Source of the DNA: Chromera velia
Lineage: Eukaryota > Sar > Chromeraceae
NCBI GenBank assembly: GCA_018398765.1
Contig: JAHBMJ010005745.1
Coordinates: forward strand, 172,269 to 236,268
DNA length: 64,000 bases
Direction: 5' to 3'
Shown here: one piece after another, positions 42,048-52,303 of the stretch
Numbering within the stretch: position 1 is the stretch's first letter
How the letters are laid out: each line of letters opens with the position of its first letter
Translations under genes and position numbers: made by a program
The notes under the pieces: model-generated
What the model was told of the DNA's origin: nothing
Databases searched by the model: none
What the model saw: only the letters and a program-made list of their open reading frames with translations

Positions 42048-43013
42048 ATGTGGATGCTGCCTTGTTTGCAGACGTTCGCAAGGTGGTTGATGATCTTTCT
42101 CGGTGCAAGCTTCTGTTATGCAATAGCTCTATGTGTAGTCAGCTTCGCCAAGTTCTGGTTGTGGTCAGTACTCTCTCTCTGGAGTCACAACTTCTCTCTT
42201 TCAGTCTCTCTCTTCATTCTCCCGTCTCTTTTCGTCCTGTTGTTTTCCTCCTCCGCGTTCCAGATCCGAGTTGCTTTTCACGTTGCGATTCCTTGAAATT
42301 AGAACACGCATGTGTCCTCTCGCTTCGATTGCTTTGTCTGTGCAGGGCTCTGCTTCAAATTATCGCAGGACTATTTGCTTGGTGTGCAATCAGAGGTAAG
42401 TAGGTCAGGCAGGTTTATTCAAGCAGTCAGTCTGGTTCCGCTTTTCGGCAGGACAAACAGGCGCGGTCTGGAAAGACGCAAAAGCATCGTCCACACTGGT
42501 TCGCTAGACTGGGATGCAAGACCTGCCTCTTCTCTCTATCTCTCTGTCTCTCTCTCCCCCTCTCCCTCTCTTCGTCCCTGCTTGCCTCTCTATCTCAGCA
42601 TTCCCGTCTGACGCAGACAGAACACGAGACGAAATTCTTCAAGAAGTCAAGGAAAACAAAAAGAACCGTTTGGTCTGTCTTTTCACCGATCACTGCCGCT
42701 CCCTCTCAGCCCTGCACCCAATGTAGCATTCTTGCGAGCATGAGCACAAGGATTCATATAGTGGATACACAACATACATACATACATACATACATACATA
42801 CGGGTATTTGAATGAATGTGTGCATACACAACATACATACATACGGATATTTGAATGTGTGCATACACAACATACATACGGATATTTGAATGAAAGTGTG
42901 CAGACCCTCAGGCCTATAAGCCAATGATGCTGGTGAGTCTGGCTTTCAGCCCTGCACAGTCAAGCCGGGGTCAAAAGAGAAGAAGGCTTTTCTCTCCTCT
43001 CTCTGTCTCTCTG

Positions 43014-43065
<52 letters not shown>

Positions 43066-45486
43066 TTCTTTCTTTTCTTTTCTTTTCTTTTCTTTTCTTT
43101 CTTTTCTTTTCTTTTCTTTCTTTTCTTTCTTTTCTTCCTTTCTTCCTTTCTTTCTTTCTTTCTTTCTTGCTTGCTTGCTTGCTTGGTTGCTTGCCTGCCT
43201 GCTTGCTTGCTTGCTTGCTTGCTTTCTTCCTTCCTTTCTTTCTTTCTTTCTTTCCTTCTTTCTTTCTTTCTTTCTTTCTTTGCTTGCTTGCTTGCTTACT
43301 TGCTTGCTTTCTTGCTTTCTTTCTTCCTTGCTTTCTGTCTTTCTTTCTTTCTTTCTTGCTTGCTTGCTTTCTTTCTTTCTTTCTTTCTTTCTTGCTTGCT
43401 TGCTTTCTTGCTTGCTTTCTTTCTTTCTTTCTTGCTTGCTTGCTTGCTTTCGCTCTTTCTTTCTTTCTCTTTCTCCTTCCTTCCCCACTTTCTTCCTTCC
43501 TTTCATTCATTCATTCCTTTCTTCTGTTCTGTCTTTCTTCCTTCCTCCCTTTCGTCCTTTCTTCGTTCCTTCCTTTTGTTCTTTCTGGCTTCTTTTCGTC
43601 CCTTTGCTTGCGCCCTTCGTCCGAAGAGTGCTGACAGGACGACGGAGGCTGTGGTCCCTCTTTGTCTGACTTACTCACTTTTGCGGATGTGCTCTGTCTG
43701 TGTTGATGTCGCCCTCCATCAATCACAGTTTTGGATCACCACTGATTCGCTCTGCCTCTCGCCCCTTGGTGTTTGTATGGATTCAATTTCATACAGAATT
43801 TTGTACGGAGCCCTCCCTGAAAATGAATCGATACGTGATTCGCTCTGCCTCTCGCCCCTTCCCTTGGTGTTTGTATACCTTCATTTTCATACAGAATTTT
43901 GTACGGAGCCCTCCCTGAAAATGAATCCATACGTGATTCGCTCTGCCTCTCGCCCCTTCCCTTGGTGTTTGTATACCTTCATTTTCATACAGAATTTTGT
44001 ATGGAGCCCTCCCTGAAAATGAATCCATACGTGATTCGCTCTGCCTCTCGCCCCTTGGTGTTTGTATGGATTCATTTTCATACAGAATTTTGTATGGAGC
44101 CCCCCCTGAAGATGAATCCATACGTGATTCGCTCTGCCTCTCGCCCCTTGGTGTTTGTATGGATTAATTTTCATACAGAATTTTGTACGGAGCCCTCCCT
44201 GAAAATGAATCCATACGTGATTCGCTCTGCCTCTCGCCCCTTCCCTTGGTGTTGCAGAACATGTCATCCCTGCTCTCAACGTTCAACTCCGCCTTCTTGG
44301 CGATCTACGTTTGCATCGCGTGCGTCAGTTTGTGAGTAAGTGAAGCAGTCAGTCGGCGAGAAATCAGCCGCCCAAGATCGCTTGACCTCTGCAAAAGAAA
44401 AGAAACAGAAGAGATGCAGGCACAGCAAGCGGGGCGCTTTATGCAAGAAGCGACTTCAGTCTTCTCTTTTTGTCGCCTTCCTCCCATCCTTGGCTCGAGT
44501 TCGCGGGCGTGTCGTGCCACCGATCTTGAGACCTGCTCTCTTTCCGTTTTTTGCGCCCGACCAGTGAAAGACATACACAGAGAGAGGGCGAGAGAAACGA
44601 AGAAAGTGCACATGCTAACAGGGATTTTTCTGCGACTTGCTCTTTTTTCTCTTTTGCATTTTTCTTTAAAAGTCAAAACGCATGAAACTTTGTCAAGTGA
44701 AAAAGGCTTTTTAATGAAAGGTGACCCTCTTTCCCACTGTTTCGTTTGTCTCGTTGCCTCTCCCCTATGCAGAGTGTACATTTTAACTCCGTGGGGGTGG
44801 AGAGAGCAGGAGAAGGCGATCCAGCAGTTGATTGATCGTGGAGCGACTGGAATAAAGATGCCGAGCTATGGGAGCGCTCTGTTTGTAACAATTGTGATGG
44901 GAACAGCGCTGCCTGTGATCGTCACCTGTATCGTTCTAAGTTGGAAACTCTTTAAGGTCAGTTGTCCGTCGAGCCTCTTTAGCGTCTACCGACACTCACA
45001 GATAGTGCGGGAAGGGGTGGAGGTGGCTGAGTCTTTTTTCTTTTTTGTGCGCACTGTTTCTCGAAGCCTTTTTTTGTGTGTTTCTTGCGACTTCTTTGTT
45101 CTTCTCCAGAACGTATGCGCGAGTCAGCAAACGCGCAAACACTTCACTCGCGATTTTTAAACACATGTATTGCATGCTACATGAGTGTACAAAGAGAATT
45201 GCAAATCTGTCGATGTATTGCAGGAATGCTTATTCTGTTCTCCAGCACAGGAAATGGGTGAGCCTTTCCATCCCTGAAGTCTTCGTTGTTTTGAATCTTA
45301 CTTACCAGTCCGTTTGCCCGTGCTTTTTGGTCCATGCATCTCTTCTGATGACGCAAGCTCTCTCTCTCTGTCTGTTCAGTCAGTTGCTGAACTCGGCATT
45401 CGGCATTCGGTCAGAGAGCTCACTAGCTGAATTTTGGCTGACAGCCTCGCCTCACTCTTCTTGTGTGTGCTTCCATGTATGCGTGT

Positions 45487-45521
<35 letters not shown>

Positions 45522-45650
45522 CCGCCCATGCAGACCCTCTGGGACCACAAGGAGGGGGTGGGGGTGGGGGAATGTTCGGTGGACCGGCAGGAGGGGGCGG
45601 ACAACAGCAACAAGGGGGGTACGACCAGGAAGGTCTGTCTGTCGGGCAGT

Positions 45651-45700
<50 letters not shown>

Positions 45701-46033
45701 CCTTCTTTCTGTTATCGCTTTTCGTACGATTGGTGGGACTGATGGGATAAGAATCGTGCTCAGAGCACAGAGAGTGGGGTCGGTCTGTTCTCGTGTGTGT
45801 CTCTATCCTGACTCCCAGTTCCTGTGTTTATACCGTCACCTTACTCTTCTTCACTGCTAGACTGTTTGCTCGCTCTCCCGCCAGCGCATCGATGCATTCA
45901 CTAACTTTCCTTGTGTTTCGATTGCTGGTTCGTTCGTGCAGCTGGAGGACCCTCAGGAGGTCAACCGTCATCACAAGCGCCTCAGGGCCCCTCTTTCCAA
46001 CCTTTCCAGGGCCAGGGCCACAGACTGGGATAG
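42048..46033 (+). CDS. Four-pass membrane protein with Gly/Gln-rich tail, eight exons
   Basis: Model: join(42048..42163, 42346..42395, 42599..42672, 44258..44331, 44773..44956, 45224..45257, 45534..45632, 45942..46033), phase-consistent at all seven joins, 240 residues. Four hydrophobic segments are visible: residues ~12-38 (LMIFLGASFCYAIALCVV), ~41-54 (LQIIAGLFAWCAI), ~90-108 (FLAIYVCIACVSLVYIL) and ~132-155 (FVTIVMGTALPVIVTCIVL). A charged loop with DRTRDEILQEVKENKKNR lies between segments 2 and 3, and an amphipathic REQEKAIQQLIDRG between 3 and 4. A Cys pair (ECLFCSP) follows the last helix, then ~60 residues of Gly, Gln and Pro. The topology recalls small tetraspan trafficking proteins, but no family is recognised. 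The intron at 42673-44257 is swollen by a CTTT tract and a hairpin minisatellite. Confidence 0.7.
42995..43600. repeat. (CTTT)n / (CTTG)n tract in an intron
   Basis: About 600 bases of CTTT, CTTG and CCTT units on the sense strand of the four-pass membrane protein gene, in its third intron. Long frames on both strands through it are artefacts. Confidence 0.95.
43744..44257. repeat. 93/98-bp minisatellite with a 17-bp inverted repeat in each unit
   Basis: Units start at 43744, 43837, 43935, 44033, 44126 and 44219; the two length classes differ by an extra CTTCC-type pentamer. Each unit carries GTATGGATTCATTTTCA and, about 26 bases later, its near-perfect complement, so each can form a long hairpin. 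The last partial unit runs straight into the acceptor of the exon at 44258. Confidence 0.95.
45484..45523. repeat. (GT)n microsatellite next to a 3' splice site
   Basis: It precedes CCCATGCAG, the acceptor of the exon at 45534 of the four-pass membrane protein gene, in sense orientation. Confidence 0.92.
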
Positions 46034-47519
46034 TCCATTGATTGACTGATGATTTTGTGAATACGTTAATTGGAGAGGGGAGATGGGGTAGGGACACAGG
46101 GAGAGAGGGAGAAAAGGGCGGGTGGGGGTTTGTTTCTGACTTCCTTCTCGCCAAGTTTCAGTGCAGAGAGGGGAAGCGAATGAATCGTTGTTACTTTTCT
46201 TTTTCCTTTATGGTTGACACTGCATCGCTGGAAGGACAGGACTCTACTAGCGATCGACCTGCTTGACCTGTGCCATGGCACGACAGAGAATGGAGCTTGA
46301 GGCATGCAATCACACATGCAGCCGTCCAGTCGTGTTGTACGTTGACGTCTGACCGAAATGGAAGACTAGCTATAGAAGAGGCATGAAGAGATGGAAAACG
46401 CAAAATGATTTACCGATAAGTGAAGAAAACAACGATAGCTATATCTAGTAGCTATATAGATGTTAAGACGTGTTCTAGGGTTGGGCACTGAAGTTTTTTT
46501 AATACTATAGTTGTCATATCGATTATCCCGCAGCCGGCGCACGTCTGCTCGGCCCGGGTCCGGCGCCTTTACGGGCCGCGATGCATGTGAATGTATGGAT
46601 AACGAATTCTATGAAAGCATGCCAATCTCTCACCGATTGGCCTGCTCCGATGGTTAAAACCGTTGAAGGGAGATCGTTCCTTGCTTTTCCTGTGTGACAG
46701 ACTTTCTGTATAGAATCTTATGCCCTCAATTCATCACTTATTCTACAATAGTTTGCCTAAAAAACTTTAAACTTTAACTTTAAAACTTTTAAAGTAAACA
46801 TGCAACTAGACATGCAAAAGTTTATCTAGAAGACGTTACTAGAGTGTTGTGTACAACTAGGTAGCTGCTGGTGAGTGTGGGCTAGCGTCCAACATACTAT
46901 AACTAACTAACTAACTAACTAACTTATATTATTTTTGCTAACCTTTCCGTCGCCAATGATTATTGCTGATGTAGTCCTGTAGACATGAATTTAAACCCTA
47001 GTTTAAACCTGAATCGACTGAACTCCTGCTACATCCGATTGGCATGCAGGCTTCCTCATCCCCCCCCCCCATGAATGTGTGCTCTGGGTTGTCCTCAAAG
47101 CCTTGCTAGTGGCTTGGGATGTGGCGTTACTAAATCTAGGATTTAACCCTTAATCATTAATCTAGCTTAATCATCATTATCATCATCACCTTCTATAGAT
47201 GTATGCTAGTTATAATCAGTTTATGAATACACTGGAACTATAGTGTGTCACAATGAGAATTTCCAGAACCTTTTGTGTCACAATGATTTGTGATACAATA
47301 ATTGTGATTTTAAGAACTTTTGACTGATTCAATTAATTAAATCACACATATGTATAAAAAAAATAGTTGTAAATCACGTGTTTGCTGTGTTTGGCGCGGC
47401 TTGGCACGCGGCGGAGGGCAGCGTTACAGCCGTACAGACTGGCTCCGTATGGCTTCCGCACGTGAGCGCGTACGCGTGCAGACGCGTGCAGGTCTTGCAT
47501 AACCCCGTGAAGGAGACGG

Positions 47520-47830
47520 CTGCGATTGATTCATTGATTGATTCATTGCTTGATTGATTGATTGATTGATTGAATGAATGAATAAATGAATGAATGAATG
47601 ACCAATTAAGTCAATAAATGAGTAAGAGAGTGAGTAAGTGAGTGAGTGAGTGAGGTGAGTGGGGTAAGTGGGTGAGTGAGTGAGTGGATGAGTGAGTGAG
47701 TGAGTGAGTGAGTGAGTGAGTGAGTGAGTTTAGGAGTAACTGAGATGACTAAGTGAGTGGGTAAGTGAGGTGACTGAGTGAGTGAGTGAGTAAGTGAGGT
47801 GAGTAGGGTGTGAGTAGGGTGAGTGACTGA
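47520..47830. repeat. GATT/GAAT run followed by (GAGT)n array
   Basis: GATT and GAAT tetranucleotides (47524-47600) pass into an interrupted GAGT/GTGA array up to 47830. Simple sequence inside an AT-rich island. Confidence 0.93.
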
Positions 47831-48027
47831 CAACTCTGAAGACTTCAAGTCACTTTGAAAGTCTAGGATCACTTCAATTTTTTTCTGACAATTTCATCAC
47901 ACCTAAGTTACTCTAACTATTTGATCATACCTATTGTGACACAATTATTTGTGTCACTGGTACTAGTGTATAAGGTATTGTGTCATAATTTGAATTCAAT
48001 GAATTGTGTCATACTATAGTTTTAGTG

Positions 48028-48108
48028 TATTTATGAATGAATGAATGAATGATTGAATGAATGAATGAATGACTAAGCCGGTGGAGCCAAGCTCCTGGCA
48101 GTCCATGT
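48028..48108 (+). repeat. Dispersed GAAT/hairpin repeat, copy 3
   Basis: A long GAAT run, then GACTAAGCCGGTGGAGCC and AAGCTCCTGGCAGTCCATG. It is the best-preserved copy; GGAGC-CAA-GCTCC forms a perfect short hairpin. Confidence 0.8.
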
Positions 48109-48562
48109 CACCTATTAACTAATTTGATTAAGGACCTATTTAAAAACTGCATGATTGAAAAATATTTTTTTTGAAATAAAGTCTGGAGCACAAAAAAAAA
48201 ACTTTAACAGAAAAAACTAAGTTTAAAACTTTAAAACTTTAGTGTCCACTGTCTATCCCTAGGATGTGCTAGAGGACATGTTAGGGGGGACTCTAAGTCA
48301 TCTCTAAGTCTGAGTATTGTAAGAGCTGTTAAGAGCTGTCATATATCGATATAATGGTGATAAAAAATTATTAAGAATAGGATCAATATTGGGGAGAAAC
48401 TGTATTTAAGATCCGTTCCTACTACTAGCTACTAGCGTTCCTACCACATCCTTCGCACGGCTGCTTTGCCACCCCTACGGAGAGAGAGTCCCATCAAGTG
48501 AAAGTTTCTGAAACAGAGAGAAAGTGGGTAGAAGAGATAGTTAAACTCTACATAAAAAAAAG

Positions 48563-48950
48563 TTTTGGTGGTGTAATTGCGGCCAGGCTCTTAGAGAGTG
48601 TGAGAACCGCAACCGAAGGAAGGAAAGTTGCTTTCCTCCAGTAAAGAGGGTTACAGGTCTTCGAGGACTGCATCTACAGAGACGGACTGGTAGAAAGGAT
48701 AAAGGGTATCCCGGAAGAATGGGAATCTCCGATGAGGAATGGAATCCTTCTGCAGGTTGTGAAAGGCACTTTACAGGCTCTCGAGACTTTGTCTTCGAAA
48801 GAGATCAGAGAGGCACACAGAAGAGGAGAGGGGAACAAGATAGACATGACTTTATACACGATCTCTCACAGTGAAAGAACATTTCCTGAAGAGGTGAGAG
48901 ACAAAGCAAGAGAGACCTTTCGATATCTCTTTTTGAACAAAGAAAAGTAA
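48563..48950 (+). pseudogene. Broken frame in the LINE 5' region
   Basis: One frame, interrupted by a TAA at about 48643 (context CTCCAG-TAA-AGAGGG), continues to a stop at 48950. It reads as a charged, helical peptide (…LQVVKGTLQALETLSSKEI…). It may be the start of a longer ORF1-type protein or an unrelated remnant. Nothing in it matches a family I know. Confidence 0.4.
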
Positions 48951-49284
48951 GATAGAGGGAAGATGTTTTTGCTCATTCAATTTTCTATATTCGATTGATT
49001 CATTTGCTTTCTCCATTCTATCCTTATCTTTGAAGTCATACTTGGTCCCGTTCTTTCTCTGTCATGTTGCTAGGAGTCCGTTCATAGATTCTCTGCACCA
49101 GGTTCTGTTTTGTTGCAAGTGGTTTTTCCTTGAGTATGAGGATTCCGAAATGGAAATGAAGAGAGCCAACCAGAAGAGAGGGTTTTATCTCCGTTGCACC
49201 CAGCACTGAAAGTAATGAAAAGCTAAGAGTGAACCAAGTCCATAATACTGAAAAGGAAGAAACGGAAGCATTGGATGGACAGAG

Positions 49285-49335
49285 AAAGGGAGAAAGAGAG
49301 AGAGAGAGAGAGAAAAAGAAAGAAAGAAAGAAAAA

Positions 49336-49371
<36 letters not shown>

Positions 49372-49436
49372 GAAAGATAGAGAGAGAGAGGAAGAGGGAG
49401 GGAGAGAGAGAGAGAGAGTGAAAGAGAGAGAGGGCA

Positions 49437-49491
<55 letters not shown>

Positions 49492-49590
49492 CAAGAGGGA
49501 GAGAGAGCGCAGGAGAGAGAAAGAGAAGGAGAGAGAGAGAGAAGGAGGGAGAGAGACAGAGACAGAGAGAAAGAGAGAGAAAGATAAGAA
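49285..49590. repeat. (GA)n/(GAAA)n tract in the LINE 5' region
   Basis: About 300 bases of GA, GAAA and GGGA units between the broken upstream frame and ORF1. The long Ser/Leu frames on the opposite strand come from this tract. Confidence 0.95.
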
Positions 49591-50237
49591 CGACGGTTGT
49601 TATTCTCTTCTCTCTGTCTCTGAGCAAGGGGGGCCTCATCTTGAGTGGAAAAAAGGAAAAAGAAGAGATCCAATAAGAAGAGAAGGATTGCGCTACTTGG
49701 CCTAAATACGGAAAGGGGAAAAGAAAGGTGAACTGATTAGAAGCTCAGTATAAAGGCCTAAGAACTTGTATGGACGGTTTGTGATCTCTTTCTTTTAGCA
49801 GATCTTTGTTTGTCATTGAGTTACCAAACACTGAATGTGCAATCGAAAAAGCAGAGAGACTTAGTCCGACCCAACCAGAAGTGAGAGGAGTATCAAAGCT
49901 CATTGCTCCTTTAAAAGAAAGGAACAAAGAAAAATTAACCCGCTCAGATGGATGGAAGACAGACAAATAAACAAAAGAAACTAAATCTTTCAATGTCGTT
50001 TCTGTTATTGGTCTCAGGCTCAGCCTGATGTTCATCTTTTTCCTTTTCATCCCATTTGTTAAGTCTGCAAAGTCTGCAAAGTCATTTTGCCTCTATCACA
50101 AGCAGTAAAACCGTACGTAGAACGTCCCAAACAGTTCAAAGTTGAGAAAGTTGCAGTCTCCAGAGTAATAGCATCACAATATCTCTTTGCATCTCGTTCT
50201 CTGACTTCTTTTCGGATACAGGAAGGGCCAAGAGACG

Positions 50238-51320
50238 ATGGAGGACAAGAAGGTTGATGTTGATGCGTTGAACGACATGCTGTCGGCCACTTCCAGCTAC
50301 TCAGCATCCGGAGGAGAGGAAGAAGAGGAGGAGGAGGACAAGGAAAGGAAGGAGAAGACGGAAAAAGACAAAGAAGAGAAAAGATTGTTCGACCTGACAC
50401 AAGTCTCCACCGTTCTGAGAAATGAAATCATTCCATCAATAGACAAGATCATGGGAAAGAAGCTCAAGAAAGGCCTCGGACCCCTGAAAAAAGAAATAGT
50501 GGAATGTAAGAACGGACAGGCAGAGTTGAGAAAGGATATGAAACGAATACAAGAGTGGACCGAAAACGAGATAGCACAATTAAAAGAATCAGGGGGCGAA
50601 AGTCTGGAGGTTTTCAAAGAGAAGGTGAGGCAAAGGACACGGCTGTTCCTTGGCCTAAGCCTTGACAGAAGAGAGCTGAAAGAAGGGCTGAAAGAATTCC
50701 TGATAAGAGCAGCACAGATCAGGAAGCCAGTGGAGAGAGGAGACAGGTTTGAAGAGGCAGCAGCACAGGCAGAGAGGTTGGAGAAGGGGGCAAGCTCCAT
50801 CACCAACAGGAAGCACAAGAGATGGGGGAATACTACGATGGTGACATTTGCAAGAAAGAGGGATACACAGGACGCAGACTCTCTTTTCTCCGAGAACCAG
50901 ACCCTGGAGATGGAGGTAAGGAAGCATATCCGGTGTATCATGCCCAGGACAGAGGAGGAGCAGAGAAAAGCAGTGGTCAAATGGGCAACAATAACACTCC
51001 AGGATGAAGAAAAGACGGAGGAAGAGAAGAAAGAAGCAAAGGAGGCCCTACAGAGAGTGGGGGAGAAGGTTCCGGGAGAGGAAAGAGAGGAGCAGACAGG
51101 AAGGGGTGCAAAGAGAGAGAGAGTGCAGACGCTTCAGAGTAAGGACAGGCCCAGGGAGAGACGGTGCGGGAAACGGGGAGGAGGGGGGGGATGCAGACAT
51201 GCGGGGAATGAAGAGGGAGGGGAGGGGAAAGACCGACCCCCCCCTAAAGACAGGAAAGGTCACACAGAGGAGGAGGAGAGAAGGAAGAGGATAGAGCTCA
51301 TGGGTCCAGAATACAAATGA
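50238..51320 (+). CDS. LINE ORF1-like protein
   Basis: An uninterrupted frame of 360 codons starting at an ATG (GACG-ATG-GAGG). The protein is very hydrophilic: an acidic stretch (EEEEEEEDKERKEK) at residues ~26-45, then heptad-like charged helices (residues ~55-170) suggesting a coiled coil, and a basic C-terminal third. LINE ORF1 proteins typically trimerise through a coiled coil and bind the element RNA; position immediately upstream of the endonuclease supports that role here. No CCHC knuckle or RRM is clear. It is the only intact frame of the element. Confidence 0.65.
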   Translation: MEDKKVDVDALNDMLSATSSYSASGGEEEEEEEDKERKEKTEKDKEEKRLFDLTQVSTVLRNEIIPSIDKIMGKKLKKGLGPLKKEIVECKNGQAELRKDMKRIQEWTENEIAQLKESGGESLEVFKEKVRQRTRLFLGLSLDRRELKEGLKEFLIRAAQIRKPVERGDRFEEAAAQAERLEKGASSITNRKHKRWGNTTMVTFARKRDTQDADSLFSENQTLEMEVRKHIRCIMPRTEEEQRKAVVKWATITLQDEEKTEEEKKEAKEALQRVGEKVPGEEREEQTGRGAKRERVQTLQSKDRPRERRCGKRGGGGGCRHAGNEEGGEGKDRPPPKDRKGHTEEEERRKRIELMGPEYK

Positions 51321-51569
51321 AGAGAATAGAAGAACTGATTTATAGAGAAGAGAGAAGGTGTAGAAAGCTGCAGAGAAAAGAAAAAGAGATAGAGAGAGAG
51401 GCACGAGAAGAGGCAGAGTGGTGCGTGATTGAGGCATTGGAGGAGACGGGAATGTTTAACAGTCGAAGAACCAGAATCGAACAGAAAGAAGAGGTCGAGA
51501 AGGAAAGGAGAGGCCCAGGGATGGAGTTATTCTAAAGAAACAAGTTCACCGTCCTAGCGGAAGAGGCAG

Positions 51570-52106
51570 ATGAAAAGGAAGAAGGGATGGAGGAGGAGGG
51601 GTGGAAGAAGGATGGGAAAGGGAAAGAGAGGAGGGAAAGGCACACCAAAGGTTCTGGTGGTTGCAATCGCTCACGTACAGAAAGAGAAAAGGCCAAAGAA
51701 CAGACCCAAAAAGAGAAAGCGGCATTCCCTCTGTCAAATTTTGACTTCACACGAGAGAGTGGGAGGACGCACCATCTTCCTACCAAGGCGACAGGACAGG
51801 ACAAGGCAGTCAAACCCAAAGACCCCAGTTGGCCACTGGGGGAGGGGGGAACGGGAGGACTGATGGCAATGCCAGAGGTCCTCCTGACGCCGGTAAGCGG
51901 GTATGGGACGGGTTACGGTGAAACTCTTGCAATCACAAAACAGACTGAGAAAAAAACAGTTTCCCCCCCTCCCCCTCTCCGTGTGTGCAGACACAGTGGA
52001 GGAGATGGAGGCCGAAGGGAACTCGAGGAGCGAAGAGAACCCGCAGCAGGAGAATGGTGCTAGACTTGGGCATGTGACAGAAGCTAGAGCGAGATGGCAG
52101 GGCTAA
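51570..52106 (+). other. Overlapping short frames between LINE ORF1 and ORF2
   Basis: Three overlapping plus frames of 67 to 158 codons, all Lys/Glu/Arg-rich, lie between ORF1 and ORF2. They may be the frameshifted remainder of ORF1 or of the ORF2 N-terminus. No motif is recognisable. Confidence 0.35.
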
Positions 52107-52303
52107 GGGATGGGCAGGGATCTTGGAGAAGGGAGGGTAGGGAAGGGAGGGTGTGGAAAGGGGGGGCAGAAAGAAGAAAACGAAAAAGTAAGAATGAGTA
52201 AGAACAGAGGACGTGGGAAGAGAAAGATGTCTCAGAGAGAGACTCGACCGAAAGATACGACAAAGATTCCTTCAAACATGATGCAGCGCGCTCTTCAATT
52301 TCT

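Larger units (their letters stand above)
46034..48430. other. Spacer and AT-rich island, no gene seen
   Basis: From about 46430 the sequence is AT-rich. It contains a GC-rich patch near 46530-46580, a TAAC run at 46902-46924, TGTGTCAC repeats near 47250-47290, a GAGT/GTGA array (47625-47830) and the longest copy of the dispersed GAAT repeat. No coding frame is supported. Confidence 0.55.

Noticed and set aside
42924-43634. 236-codon frame and its opposite-strand counterparts
   Set aside because: CTTT/CTTG repeat in an intron, open in several frames on both strands.
45112-45160. Exon ending the four-pass membrane protein at NVCASQQTRKHFTRDF
   Set aside because: Joining 44956 to the short exon 45224-45257 instead keeps phase into the Gly/Gln-rich exons 45534 and 45942 and a natural stop.
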